From: Heligmosomoides polygyrus polygyrus
Lineage: Eukaryota > Nematoda > Chromadorea > Rhabditida > Heligmosomidae
DNA length: 64,000 nucleotides
Assembly: GCA_947396885.1 (NCBI GenBank)
Contig: OX377203.1
Span: forward strand, 6,138,001 to 6,202,000
Reading direction: 5' to 3'
The notes beneath the pieces were generated by a model. That model worked only from the letters and a program-made list of their open reading frames with translations, searched no databases and had not been told where the DNA came from. The position numbers were made by a program, and so were the translations under genes. How positions within the stretch are numbered: position 1 is the first letter of the stretch; each line of letters opens with the position of its first letter. This document shows positions 33,601 through 43,301 of the stretch, one piece after another.

Positions 33601-34063
33601 GTGTTTGACTGGAATACAACACGGGTAGCTAGTCAGGCTCTGTCGTGCGGGCGGGGTACTCCGGGCAGCCAGCCAGACTGCCCGAAGGGACGGGGCGAGA
33701 CTTAAGGCGGCCTCGAATCGCCTTACATGTACTCCCAGTCTACCGAGTGCAAGCTTTTGGCCGAGCCGACACAGTTACAATCCGCACAGTCACGGACACA
33801 TCCACGCACACTGTGCACGAACATGCCGCTCCCACGCACAAGGAACGCATCGACCCGACACAGCAGGAGCAAGGAGTCCATCCCCTGCATCCCACCTGCG
33901 TCTCTGGGCAGTACACGGTCGCATTTGGTTCGCGTTTAATTCCCCTATCCACCACCCGGGGACGCGCCACGTGGCCCTGCGACAAGCGGCCCGAGATCCC
34001 TCTTAACAAGAGAGCCCGAAGGCTCTCTATCGAGGGAGATCCGTGGATCGAGGGAGATCCGTG
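30609..34063 (-). mobile_element. RTE-type LINE, essentially full length
   Basis: A 3455-bp element bounded by a perfect 11-bp target duplication GAGGGGAAATT (30598-30608 and 34064-34074). The minus-strand 3' end is three to four imperfect units of a TATCACCTG(TCG) repeat, not poly-A. The 5' end begins with an 18-bp tandem duplication (34029-34046, 34047-34064, ATCGAGGGAGATCCGTGG on the plus strand). Next comes a strong hairpin (AGAGAGCC-CGAA-GGCTCTCT, 34013-34028), a ~500-bp GC-rich leader and the single large ORF. Size, single pol protein, very short 3' UTR and repeat tail all fit the RTE clade. It is the reference copy for the fragments elsewhere in the window. Confidence 0.95.
30772..33543 (-). 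CDS. RTE AP-endonuclease/reverse transcriptase, C-terminus frameshifted
   Basis: 923-codon pol that nicks target DNA and reverse-transcribes the element RNA at the nick. Residues ~27-262 form an apurinic-type endonuclease: N32 (TYNAR), E61 (GLTETRR), D168/N170 (VGDFNAKIG), D236 (EIDHII), D260-H261 (GSDHRLL). Residues ~465-770 form the reverse transcriptase: [22 protein letters not shown] (D602), VRQGDTIS (659-665) and the catalytic FADD (699-702). The last ~160 residues contain [12 protein letters not shown] and [12 protein letters not shown]. Near 30806-30812 one C of a GGGCGTCCTGG run is missing compared with the copies at 43.5 and 63.5 kb. The frame therefore derails at KRTP, and the true C-terminus (WSDFFVKA ... 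DQRDDR, 30629-30810) lies in another frame. Apart from that single base the copy is open throughout. The start chosen is the first ATG of the frame. Confidence 0.92.
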   Translation of the reverse strand: MGRTSTERLLKSQGLTRLRKLRRTRMTICTYNARTLASEASVEDLMMQARKIKYDVIGLTETRRHHPLHAAYDSGEELFLGTCDSRGVGGVGVLVNTHLAMNIDSYESLTSRIGRLRLKRCGSVPALTVFVAYAPTSDYDDEDVEAFYVELEKFYKEDHTFYKVIVGDFNAKIGPRRSPEELHIGTHGLEWNEQGERLSEFIMSTKTIHGNSQFQKPPSLRWTWESPGGQFHNEIDHIIFNRKYCLTDVSVVPKFYTGSDHRLLRARFRFSRQGEKAAKFKKRNPRTTINWDLYTSLVGLWEDAVVDNVDEEYDRFVHHLHDSAKGAESLKTTKRRLSPETLELVRQRGAARASGNYQLTSELAKLCRAAIKEDLKERRAEVLAEAAEAGLSIRNARRNFANFKTKMTALRRPDGTITSSRRTMEKVIHDFYSDLFDSHVHLPPCHLPQDGYVVPSVLPSEIRHAISSVKKRTAPGPDRIRAEHLKNLPPALINTLARLFTRYLSECKVPSQWKTSKTVLLYKKGDVHDIGNYRPICLLSVVYKLFTRVILIRISRTLDEGQPCEQAGFRRGFSTIDHIHTITKLIEVSREYKLPLCLTFIDLKKAFDSVETEAVMEALLTQGVPTQYIRVLRELYSGFTTKISPFYNDVVIDVKRGVRQGDTISSKLFSATLENVMRELEWEDMGVKVDGRQLHHLRFADDIVLITPSISQAERMLADFDRVCGSVGLQLNLTKTMFMKNGWVSDAPFSLNGTNISECSSYVYLGREVNMTNDLAPELSRRKRAAWGAFKSVEEVVKKTKNVRLRAHLFDSTVLPALTYASETWAIRKQDEHAISVAQRGIERTMLGVTRLTQVREGLRSSELRRRSKIRDAVAWAKSSKIRWAGHVMRFADTRWTRAVTDWIPRDVKRTPDAQQRVGRTSS

Positions 34064-34074
34064 GAGGGGAAATT

Positions 34075-34640
34075 ACGGCACGAAAATAGCGAAAAATACC
34101 CGGACGTCTTCTTCCTACTTGGCAACTTCAGCCCTAGGACAATTGAGGTCGCTGAACACGAATCTGAAGTTCGTTTTTGAAGTATCGATCGCCATTAATC
34201 GATATTGGTCAAAGTACGGGTCGTGAAAATGGCGAAAAATACCCAGACGTCTTCTACCTGCCTGGAAATTTCATGCGGTAACGGCGGTCGCCGAACACGA
34301 ATCTGAAGTTTGTTTTAAAGTATCGATCGCCATCAATGTTTTAAAGTATCGATCGCCATCAATCGATGTTCATCAATTTATCGATTTTTCGTGGATGTCA
34401 TTCAAGCGAGCCGAAACTTTAGCCCTGGGGGTAGTCGAGGTTGCGCAACACGAATCTGAAGTACGTTTTTGAAGTGTAGATTGCCATCAATCGATATTGA
34501 TCGAATTATCGATTTTTCGTGGATGTCACTCAAATGATTCGAAACTTCATCTCGGGGGTAGTCCAGGCCATACTGTGTATACAGTAATCCGTTAAGAGCT
34601 ATCAATCGGCGAAAACAGGGAGAAATTACGGGCGCAAATT
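34075..34640. repeat. ~125-185-bp degenerate tandem repeat with ATCGATCGCCATCAAT
   Basis: CACGAATCTGAAGT followed by GAAGTATCGATCGCC-type sequence recurs near 34160, 34280, 34330 and 34450. CCCAGACGTCTTC blocks lie near 34100 and 34220 (and 34668), and TATCGATTTTTCGTGGATGTC near 34380 and 34505. It is related in motif to the satellites at 23.5 and 28 kb. The RTE is inserted at its left edge. Confidence 0.65.
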
Positions 34641-34919
34641 AAGAAGCGCGAAAATAGAGGAAAATGCCCAGACGTCTTCAAAAGTGCCTGGAGATTCAGA
34701 AGGCATGCAGAACACGTCGTCTGCTAAGGGGAGATCACTGAAGCCAGTAATGGGAGTCTAGGCCCAGTCAGGGGGTACCAGTAATGTGGGATGAGTTGCA
34801 GTAAGGGGGAGGGCAAGTAGTAGGAGACACTGCTGAAGCGGTCCCGCGTGGAAAAGTGTCAGAAGCGGTGGGAATCCTCGATCCTGAGAAGAAGGCTTTC
34901 CGCCGTGCGACCAAAATCA
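34641..34919. other. Unassigned intergenic sequence
   Basis: Nothing recognised. Confidence 0.3.
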
Positions 34920-35193
34920 ATCAGACGCTCAGTACCCATTGAAAATATCGATTTTTGACTGAAGTTGGCAGTTTGAAGACGAGGAGTGAAGGTGCCTGCT
35001 CGAATGACGCGGCACCACGATCGCCATAGATATCGATTTTTCGCACCGCCCAGTCGATATCTATGCCCTAGTTTATACTTACGCCGCCACGCGGCGCGGC
35101 ACCACGTTCGCCATAGATATCGATTCTTCGGGCTGTCTGATCGATATCTATCCCGACTATGGCGCCGCGCAGCGGCGCAAATATAAACGAGCC
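34920..35193. mobile_element. GC-rich MITE (TTTATA...CGCCGC ends) in ATATCGAT repeat
   Basis: CTAGTTTATACTTACGCCGC at about 35070 pairs with GCGGCGCAAATATAAACGAG ending at about 35190. Between and before them, CGCCATAGATATCGATT occurs twice (35020 and 35110), and ATATCGATTTTT occurs again at 34945. Confidence 0.5.
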
Positions 35194-35538
35194 CTAAGGC
35201 CGGGGGCATACTTCCATCGCCGCGATGCCATCGCGGCGCTCAGTTTATGGCCATTCCGCCGCACGCGGCCGAATAGTCAAACAAAACCTCGCCGCGGCCG
35301 CCGCAACAGTGGCGGTCGGCATGCGCGATGGCTTCCCGCGCCCATCGCGGGCATGGCATACTTTTTCGCGCCGCGCGCGGTGTTTAGCGTTGATCCTGGA
35401 CGGATCGCCGTCGCGCCTCTTTGCAGAGCGATGGGCGATGCGATGATTACAGAGAAGTTCAAATTCTTTCGCGTCGCTCTGCAAAACTCATCGCCGCGAT
35501 TCAGTCGCGGCGACGGGAAGTATGCACGAGGCCTAAGG
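35192..35538. mobile_element. GC-rich MITE with ~40-bp inverted ends
   Basis: The left end CTAAGGCCGGGGGCATACTT, then CCATCGCCGCGAT, pairs with the right end ATCGCCGCGATT ... GGAAGTATGCACGAGGCCTA. The interior is very CpG-rich with ATCGC/GCGAT motifs. Overlapping 60-90-codon frames on both strands are composition artefacts. It is adjacent to, and similar in style to, the element on its left. Confidence 0.6.
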
Positions 35539-36755
35539 AAGTGAATCACGACATCGGCGATGGCGATGAGGTAGAAGAACCGCTACAGTGAACGACTTCA
35601 GATCTGAGTGTCTACGGGCCGTTGAATTCCTTGTCGCAATGAAGACGACGATGATTCAAGGCGTTAAATAGGTGATCCTAAGGCGGGGGAGCCTGGAAGG
35701 AGCAGTTACACTCTATCTCAGCATTCGTCTGGCGAGTCAGCTTCGCGATGTAGCAGCATTTTTCAGATGTTTTAGAGGAATAGCGTCGGCCAGGCCTTGA
35801 AGTTGGGCAGCTTACAGGTGCCTGGCTCGTTAATGTGGTCCTAGAAGAAGGAGGAAGGAGACTTCTGAGTGTTATAAAACTTCCTAGAGTAGGATCTTCA
35901 CCTCATGGTCACCATCTGCAATCTCTTTGAGACGGTTTTGTCACGAGGCAGCCACTGGAGGTGTTGCGTATGTATTGTCGAAACAAGGGTCTGATTGTGG
36001 GCAGCATTGGGGGTGTGATGACTGGCTGGCGTGTCGTCAGTCGGTGTCCTGCTTGGTTATTACTGGTTGGCGCGTTTCCACCACCCAATGCTGCCCACAT
36101 TCACGACATGGACGTTCGGAGGTGATGTCCTTCTTGAATGTGTGATGCATCTCCCTGCAGAAACTTATAATAGGTGATGCTTTTTCTGAGCAGGCGTTTA
36201 GATTCACTTCTGTGGGGGTGATTTCGAGAGTCTTCTAGCACATTGCGATGAATTTTTATGAACTGTCGCAATATGATGGCCCCAAGAATTTAAAGAAAGA
36301 TTTGGAACGTTAATATACGCCAGTAGCACCTCAAAAATAGGTCTTGTGCCAGATGCAGATCTGACAGAAGAAGAGCAAAGGAGCGGTATTACGAGCTTAG
36401 GCCCGTAAGTTCTTGCCCCGCTTCGGACACACTTGCCGTCGAGAAGCCGCTTAACAGACGCTGATAAGCTGGAAAATGCTCGTCTAAGACGGAGCCATGC
36501 TGTTGCATTACGTCGTTTGCGGAGGTTTCTGCCGCATTTGTTGTGTACTTGTTTTTTCTTCTATTTGTTGAGCATTTAAATTCTTAGAAATGTTTTGTTC
36601 TACAAATTACTAATTTTGCTTATTCTCTAGAAACTATTTCTGGTGGTTTCTTAGAAAATGTAGAACTGGGCAAAAAACCGCTAAAATTCTAGGTTGAAAA
36701 GAATTTAAGTAGACAGATTTCGACCATATGCCCTCACGTATACAATGAAGTCGAT
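35539..36755. other. Unassigned; degenerate CCAAT-palindrome MITE at 35925-36112
   Basis: The MITE right end CCAATGCTGCCCACATTCAC then GACATGG (to 36112) is clear. Its left end (TTGTCACGAGGCAGCCACTG) is degraded. The rest, including 36140-36560, shows no recognised gene. Confidence 0.45.
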
Positions 36756-36768
36756 AAGCTGCTTATAA

Positions 36769-37061
36769 TGATAAAAAGATAAAGAACGGCCTTACTCAAT
36801 CCCTTTTGGGATGCGCCACGAATTCTACTTCTACGGGAAGTCGTGGAGGCGATTTGAATGCGTATTTGGCCATACAATGACTTTCGGTGGCCAGCCGATG
36901 AACAAGTCAGCGCTTTACCCTTTCCAGACACGTCTGGTACCAATTCACCGACCCCGGAGTGATGGATGGCTCGGTTGGTCTGGGCGGGAAATTCGAACCA
37001 GAAACCTGGTATCGGGTGCAGGCGACAATCTGCGCCTCCTCCGACTGCGCTACGCGCGCCC
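36769..37061 (-). repeat. tRNA-derived SINE with target duplication
   Basis: Complete minus-strand copy. Flanked by AAGCTGCTTATAA (36756-36768) and AAGCTGCCTATAA (37062-37074), 13 bp with one mismatch. Confidence 0.9.
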
Positions 37062-37311
37062 AAGCTGCCTATAAGTTGGAATAATGTTGCTGTTAATAAC
37101 TGATTGTAGTTGATAAAACTTAGCTGAAAAGAATTGGGCATTCTATTTTCTTTCAACTCGTAAAAAAGGACATTCACAGTCGCGCACCTAATATTAGGTT
37201 GTTTGGAAAGTTTTGAGACTAACGTCGGAGAACATTGTATAGATAATAACTTTATTAACAACCACTATCATTCAACAAAATATTCACCATTATGATCTAC
37301 TATATATTTAT

Positions 37312-37690
37312 TTTTTTTATTTATTTATTTATTCAAGGCATAGACAGACACAGACAACTGTCTAGCATGTAAAGTGTAAAAAAACGAACAAAACATCACA
37401 AATTGACTACTCGAACACAAGTCAAGTAAATAACAAACCACAGGGATCGTTTCTTGAGTGTTTGGCATTCAATCTTTGACAAACATTCTACAGGCTTGAG
37501 CAGAGAGCCTCTCTAAATCTTCATACTTGCCCAGTAGCAGGTTAAATTCCTTGAGAATGCGATAGGTTAAGAAATCTGATCTGATTCGCGATTTAGCAAT
37601 TGAGACTCGCAGTTTCAACTTTCCTCTCACGGATCTTGTCAACATCCCGTCAAGGAATTTATTTGTGTCAATGGAAGCCTTATTTGCAAT
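37312..37690 (-). mobile_element. Insert with (AAAT)n-type tail in the mariner
   Basis: Absent from the related mariner at 57.4 kb. The minus-strand 3' side is an (AAAT)n tract followed by sequence ending in GTCTAGCATG. The same junction style is seen at 39001-39120 (TTTA run, ... AGTCTAGCATG). It is probably the 3' end of another LINE. The 58-codon minus frame has no motif I can name. Confidence 0.45.
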
Positions 37691-37699
37691 CTTATATTG

Positions 37700-38700
37700 C
37701 CATCTTTCCGGTAGAGAGCGAATACCACGAGCGAAGAACTCCGGAGACTTTGACAGCATGAAGTTGTTGACGCCACTTCTAACTCCCTCCCGATTTGCGA
37801 ACTTTTTTCCGGCTAAGAAGGACTGCAGCGACCGGAAAACGTGGTAGTCACTGGGGGCAGGATCAGCTGAGTACGGCGGATGGGGTACCAGTTCAATCCC
37901 GAGTTCCCCCAATTTCTTCTGCGTATTCTTTGCTGTGGGCGCGTGGAGCACAGTCGGAGGAGGCGCCGGCTGTCGCCTGCACCCGATACCAGGCTACCGG
38001 TTTCGCGCCCAGGCCAACCAAGCCTTTCATCCACCAAGCCTTTCATCCCTCCGGGGTCGGTGAATTGGTACCAGACGTGTCTGGGAAGGATAAAACGCTG
38101 ACTTGTTCATCGGCTGGCCACCGCAAGTCATTGTGTGGCCAACTACGCATTCAACTCGCCTCCACGACATCCCGTAGAAGTAGAATGCGCTGGCGCATCC
38201 CAAAAGGGATTAAGTAACGCCGTCCTCTATCCTTTATCCGTATCCTTATTCTTTGCTGTGTGTGGTCTAGCGTTATCCATGAGAAGAAGAATATTCCTCT
38301 TCTGGAATCGCGACTACGGACAATTCTTCTCTTCATTTCATTGGATCATTTTCTCCAGCTGAGCGCAGAACACGTTTGAATCTATCATGGAGCAAGTAGG
38401 AACCAATTCCCAGAATACAGGGCCATTGATGTCGCACCAGAAGGAAAGCAACTCCTTTTTGTCGTGATCAGGACGTTTCGGCAGTGGTTGGGGCAACTCA
38501 TCGAAGTCCACCTGCGACGCACCAAATTGTCGAAGACGCAGTACTTTTCATCCACCGTGACGAACGAGTCGATCCAAGCAAATGTACGGCGGCGGTTGAG
38601 GAGAGAAGTACAGATACCATCGCGCTTCCGTTTGACCTGAGATGTCAAAGCATGTGGCACGACTCGAGGCAACTTCGCGACTTTGCCTGAGGCCCGAGGG
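37700..38700 (-). pseudogene. Mariner transposase, broken by SINE
   Basis: Minus strand. The piece 38385-38672 carries RVVPHALTSQVKRKRDGICT, SLLNRRRTFAWIDSFVTVDE and KYCVFDNLV (first catalytic Asp region). The second Asp block (MDNARPHTAKN) lies at about 38248-38275, just upstream of the SINE. After the SINE the frame resumes with NTQKKLGELGIELVPHPPYS and APSDYHVFRSLQSF (third Asp). The N-terminal HTH is missing or unrecognisable. The SINE insertion falls directly behind the second catalytic block. Confidence 0.75.
37938..38246 (+). repeat. tRNA-derived SINE inserted in mariner
   Basis: Complete copy flanked by a perfect 14-bp duplication TATTCTTTGCTGTG (37924-37937 and 38247-38260). A short AAGCCTTTCATCC duplication is internal. 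Confidence 0.92.
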
Positions 38701-38897
38701 CATCGCGTACTGTGGACTATATGTTATAATCGCTTGAAGTGGGCCAGTCAAAACCGCTAAAACTTTCCGGCAGCCTAAAAATTGTTTATTTATAATACGT
38801 ATTTATTCAAATGTCTGGAGTGGTTGTTCAGCTGAGCTCAGATTGTAACAGATATTTGTTGCGGCTGACGCTTCGGTTTTGTCCCTTTCTGCGTAGC

Positions 38898-38919
38898 CTC
38901 AAACTTGGGTAATTAAACC
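38898..38919 (-). other. Exact SL1 spliced-leader sequence
   Basis: Read on the minus strand, all 22 positions match SL1. A degraded SL-like 21-mer (TGTTTAGTTAAGCC...) lies directly upstream (38940-38920). Downstream it continues GCTACGCAGAAAGGGAC without a GT donor, so here the leader is joined to exon-like sequence (possible peptide TQKGTKPKRQPQQISVTI then stop). Confidence 0.6.
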
Positions 38920-39000
38920 TGAACTTGGCTTAACTAAACAATCACTTCCGCCGAATGCAACGTCAGAATGCCAAGATCCATGTAGAAACAGGAGTGGAGC

Positions 39001-39004
39001 CTAT

Positions 39005-39075
<71 letters not shown>

Positions 39076-39078
39076 TTT
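39001..39078. repeat. (TTTA)n microsatellite
   Basis: About 19 TTTA/ATTT units, followed by GATTTATTCAGGAGGTG and AGTCTAGCATG, the same junction seen at 37.3 kb. Confidence 0.95.
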
Positions 39079-39129
39079 TATTTATTGATTTATTCAGGAG
39101 GTGTGCAAAAGTCTAGCATGAACGTAACC

Positions 39130-40433
39130 TTAATCAGGAGTGATAGGTAGACGAAGAAATCTGTGAAGAAGAAACTTTGAAGGTCCTCACTGGAGTTGGA
39201 TCTAACCATGACGTTCGCTACGCATTCACTCGTTTAATTTAAGTTCAGGATAATAATATTCAAAAGTGTTTGGTGAACAAACGGCTCCTAATGTCGCTAG
39301 GTAGGCTTGGCTTACCTTGCCTCACCCCGTCATGAACTGCTCTCTACCTTGGAGAAGTCCAATTTCTGCAAAAAAACTAAAATTTGAGAAAACCCCACCA
39401 CAATGCTTCCTCCTTCCGCTGACAGTTAACCCATCAAATCGAATATTGGACGTTCTTCAGTCTTCTTCTCAGTGTGGTGCCAAATGACGTCAGTTCTTGC
39501 AGATCAAGGCGAACTGCAAGTTCGCCTTGATCTGCAAGAACTGCAGTTCCGCTGCAAATTCATGAATCCGGAGCTACTATATTTACGAGTGGTACCAGTG
39601 GTCTCGTGGCGTGGGTGGTGTGTACGCGAGACGCTGGTAGTACGCCCGACTGAACAGGCGTCGAGGGTGGTGCGTTTACGCGGCCGCTTCCGATTGCCAA
39701 ATCAAGTGGCTGACAAGTCATCGTGCCACACCTAGAAGTCTCAACGTCAGCATTTCATCCGCTTTTAGTCGTCTGAAATTGTCGCTGTTTGAATCTGTTC
39801 GGCGCCTCCACGTCCGGCTACAGTAATCCTACCATTGATTACGGTAGGCCGATAGCGGTTACGGTGAAGGTTGGAGCGTTTGATTGCACTATAGGCCACG
39901 AAGACGTCTTCTTATCTCGAGAGCTATACGGAAACTGTGCTGCTACTAAAGATGAGATTTGGACTAAGCAGAAGGACAAAGCTGACGCTAAGCCTATGGT
40001 GGTGCGAGTCAAAGACCACAGAGATGCCTCCTTCACGACTCAGCTCTGTGTTCTGAGAAACCACACCCCCTATAGGCTTAAGATACCAAAGCTCAAGCCG
40101 ACGCCCTTCCACTTAGGAGCGCTGGAACAATCTACATCATTTTCGCGACAAACTGGAAATTTTTAGAATCGTTTTGGACACCTTTGAATACAAATTGGAC
40201 AGTACTTAGGTAAAATCAGATGCTTTCTAGACCAAATCGGACACTTTTCAAACCTATTTGGGCATTTTTAGATCTAATTGGATACTCTTCTAAGCAACAT
40301 TGACGCGTTTGAAGTCAATCCGACCATCTTCAAAATTCAATGCTTCTTCCAAATTAAAATTGAGACCTAAGGTAGGGATGAAAGCTTTCTACTATCCAAA
40401 AAAAGTTTTTTGTTTTCGTGACACTTTCTTCTA
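39130..40433. other. Unassigned; perfect 25-bp palindrome and two modest frames
   Basis: 39491-39515 and 39519-39543 are perfect inverted copies separated by 3 nt. Plus frames at 39472-39735 (87 codons) and 39789-40166 (125 codons, GYSNPTIDYGRPIAVTVKVG) resemble no family I know and lack convincing ATG starts. 40180-40360 is the AT-rich GTCCAATTTG-type repeat. A host exon here cannot be excluded. Confidence 0.35.
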
Positions 40434-41323
40434 TTAGGGGGGGGGGGGCAAAAGTAATGAGACAAAATGAAAAAAATCCTTATCTCCTTATAACTCAATT
40501 ACAACTCAACGATGCTGAGGAATGTATTTGCCATTAAGGGCAAGGGCCTTGCTGCCGTCGCTCAGCCAACTTCCTGAACCCATCCTTCCAGAACTGCTTG
40601 AGCCTGGTGTTGATCAACTGCTCGATATGGTTGTCAAGGACTGCTTGGGTTCTTGTGTCCCTTCCGACTAGGAAGTCCTGTAGGCTCAAGTAGTAGTGGT
40701 AGTTGCATGGAGAGATGTCCAGCGAATACGGTGGGTGAGGCATGTGAACGTAGCCCAGCTGGGCAAGCTTATCCGTGCTTACTTGTTCCCGATGGGATGC
40801 GGCGTTGTCGAAGGGAGAACCTTTCTGAAGCGCTGCGAATGAATAAGAGCGAGTCGCCGGCCCATCTCTTCTATTTCGTTCACCATGGTCTTGGAGTTCA
40901 TCGTAGTGCTTTTGGGAAACAGCTTCCGGTAAACCGATCCACGGGCGCAGACCCAAAAGCTCCAAAGATGCTTCTCGCCGTGAACATCTCGCCGAACGAA
41001 GGCCGGTAACAGGCCACAAGACTTCAGCCAGACTCGCTGCTTGGCAGGGTTAAGGTAGAAGACGTACTTCTCATCCTGCGTGAATATTGAGCCAAGGCTG
41101 CTCGGGGTTGGGAATTGGGGGAGATTTGCGCGACACAGGTCGACTCGTCAGACTGGGGTTTCGGCATGCTTCTGGAAAGGGCGGAAGTGGTAACTTCTCA
41201 GATGGGCTTCAGTGAGTAGCATACAAACATACAAATACGACAAGCACGAAACCACACTCCAGCCACGAGATATAGGACACGGCATGGGGTGTCTGATAAC
41301 TTTTGCCCCCCACCCTCCCCTAA
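40434..41323 (-). mobile_element. Internally deleted mariner (copy 2)
   Basis: The ends are TTAGGGGGGGGGGGGCAAAA and the inverted partner TTTTGCCCCCC...CCCCTAA, TA-flanked. The 890-bp interior is collinear with 6449-7361, including the missing transposase N-terminus. Confidence 0.8.
40534..41080 (-). pseudogene. Mariner transposase, C-terminal part, catalytic Asp to Asn
   Basis: Blocks match copy 1: SFDNAASHREQVSTDKLAQL, GYVHMPHPPYSLDISPCNYH, YYLSLQDFLVGRD. The third catalytic Asp of the PCDYH motif is Asn here (GAC to AAC). The Gln codon that is TAG in copy 1 is intact. Frames shift near 40815. The HTH region is absent. Confidence 0.75.
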
Positions 41324-41465
41324 TATTTCAGCTGCGCAAGTAAGTCAATACACTGCTTGAACTTTTATAAATATTTCGCGTTTAAAGGAAAAATTCGTTT
41401 ATTGATTTATTGTGCCAGTTACAGTTGACAGTGCATAAAGCTAACGGAAAATAAATAAAGACAAT

Positions 41466-41587
41466 CACCTGTATCACCTGTATCACCTGTCGTCCCGTTG
41501 ATCATCGACATGTTCGAGCGGGCGCCAGCAGCGTCTCCATTCGTCCCTATCGCGTGCCAGAGTGGTCCAATGGATCCTCTTCGCAAG
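41466..41587 (-). mobile_element. Very short RTE insertion
   Basis: A 122-bp RTE 3' end with three tail units. Flanked by AAAGACAAT (41457-41465) and AAGGACAAT (41588-41596). Confidence 0.85.
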
Positions 41588-41747
41588 AAGGACAATATAA
41601 TAGACAAATGTAGGTAATAAAGATAATTGTGAAAACTTTATTTTAAAGCTCAGAAAGGCAGCAGTTTTTTTACGGTGTTAAAAAGGGAGATTCAGCTATG
41701 TACTTGCTAAGGTTTTTGCGATTTTCACTTGATTAAGAGTACAAATA

Positions 41748-42037
41748 ATAAAGGATAAAGGACGGCGTTACTCAATCTCTTTTGGGATGCGCCAGCGCAT
41801 TCTACTTCTACGGGATGTCGTGGAGGCGATTTGAATGCGTATTTGGCCATACAATGACTTGCGGGGGCCAGCCGATAAACAAGTCAGCGCTCTAACCTTC
41901 CCGGACAATTCCGGTACTAATTCACCGACCCCGGAGGGAGGAAGGCTTGGTTGGCCTGGGTGGAAAATCCGAACCAGGAACCTGGTATCGGGTGCACGCG
42001 ATAGCCGGCGCCTCCTCCGACTACGCTACACACGCCC
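41748..42037 (-). repeat. tRNA-derived SINE with target duplication
   Basis: Complete minus-strand copy between perfect 13-bp repeats AAGAGTACAAATA (41735-41747 and 42038-42050). Confidence 0.92.
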
Positions 42038-42050
42038 AAGAGTACAAATA

Positions 42051-42532
42051 CTGCTTACAATTCCAGCAGTGAAGTGACTATTTGTTTTTTACAACCATTT
42101 TTAAGAAACTGATGACAACTGCGTTGCTCTACATAAGGCACAAAATTTTTTGCTACGTGACAATGCCAACGAGCTAGACAAGTGCATGGCGCGGCCGCTT
42201 GTTTAAATAGGCAAAAATTGCCACCATTAAAATAAATCTAATACCATGAATTTTCTATTTTGAATAGTAAAACTCTTGCCAAATATCAAACAGTGCGCTC
42301 ACTTTTTTGGCAGAAAAGTTAGAATTTTTCAAAGAAAGTCACATTGAATTAAAAAAAAAACAATACTTTAGCCTTTCTGAGAGTATATTGTTTGATCTGG
42401 GAGGCGCCCACTTTGATTTCGAAAATATTTGGCTTAAATGATTTCATAGCAGAGTGTCCAATTTGATTTGAAAATTTTGAAAAGTGATCAGTTTAACGAA
42501 AAAATAAAGATAAGAATTGGTATGTATTAATT
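42051..42532. other. AT-rich dispersed repeat
   Basis: Contains GAGTGTCCAATTTGATTTG and similar blocks. No gene. Confidence 0.35.
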
Positions 42533-42672
42533 GAGCCGGCAGCGCAGTCGGGGGATGTTCTGCCTGTCGTATGCACCCGATTTCTGGGGTCTTGGTTCGG
42601 ATTTCCCGCCCCCAACCAAACCTTACATCCCACCGAGGTTGATGAATTGGTACAGACTTGTCTGGGAAGGAT
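42533..42672 (+). repeat. tRNA-derived SINE, 5' half
   Basis: GAGCCGGCAGCGCAGTCGG, GGTTCGGATTTCCCGCCC, GACTTGTCTGGGAAGGATA, then non-SINE sequence. Confidence 0.75.
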
Positions 42673-43288
42673 AATGAAGAAAACTTAGAATGAAAAAATA
42701 AAATTGCGCATTTTTCTTTTTCCGAAATGGTTCGTTTCGCCACCTATTTTCAGACGAACCTTTTTTGCTGCAGCACTTTTTCGGTGGCTCATCAGTGAAG
42801 GTGAAGGTGCTATAACGTTTTTGGATGTATAAAATTATTAATTTATTAATTCAAATTTTGACAATTTTTATGTTTATTAAACGTAAAATGCTCAAAAAAC
42901 TTTATTTTCATATTTATGTTTAGTTTTAATAGTTTCTTTATATTGATTTATAATTTTGTTTAGTTTAGATTTTAAATTGAGTTAAAATTATGAAGATTTT
43001 CAAACTTACAGTAATCGATCAGCTGACGATCAGCTGACTCTGGTCATCATTTTGACAAAAATAACTCCACTGTAGGACAGTGTTCGCTATCAGACCGAAT
43101 AACTCATATCATTCCACAGTGTAAGACACTTTGATTTGCCAAGAATGATGACACATCGGCGTTTATTTTCTATCTTAATCCTGCTTTTTGGCTTTAATTT
43201 ATTTATTAAGTCTAAATAATTGAATTGATATTTTTGTGTTCAATTTGAATTCAATGGAACTTTTAAGTACATGCAACACACAGATTCA
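42673..43288. other. Unassigned AT-rich sequence
   Basis: No gene. It includes a small palindrome GATCAGCTGACGATCAGCTG. Confidence 0.3.
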
Positions 43289-43301
43289 TGAGCAGAAACA
43301 T

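Larger units (their letters stand above)
37194..38778 (-). mobile_element. Mariner interrupted by a SINE and a second insert
   Basis: Left end TTAGGTTGTTTGGAAAGTTT with TA before it. The right end is inverted, AAACTTTCCGGCAGCCTAA. The closely related mariner at 57418-58638 shows the uninterrupted layout. Compared with it, about 37312-37690 (an insert with a TTTA-rich tail) and 37938-38246 (SINE) are extra. Confidence 0.8.

Noticed and set aside
33544..34063. HDV-like ribozyme in the RTE 5' leader
   Set aside because: Some RTE elements carry one, but I could not fit the required double-pseudoknot by eye. A covariance-model scan would be decisive.
35225..35549. GC-rich overlapping frames as possible genes
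   Set aside because: Frames exist on both strands because the MITE interior is CpG-rich and poor in stop codons. No domain is recognisable.
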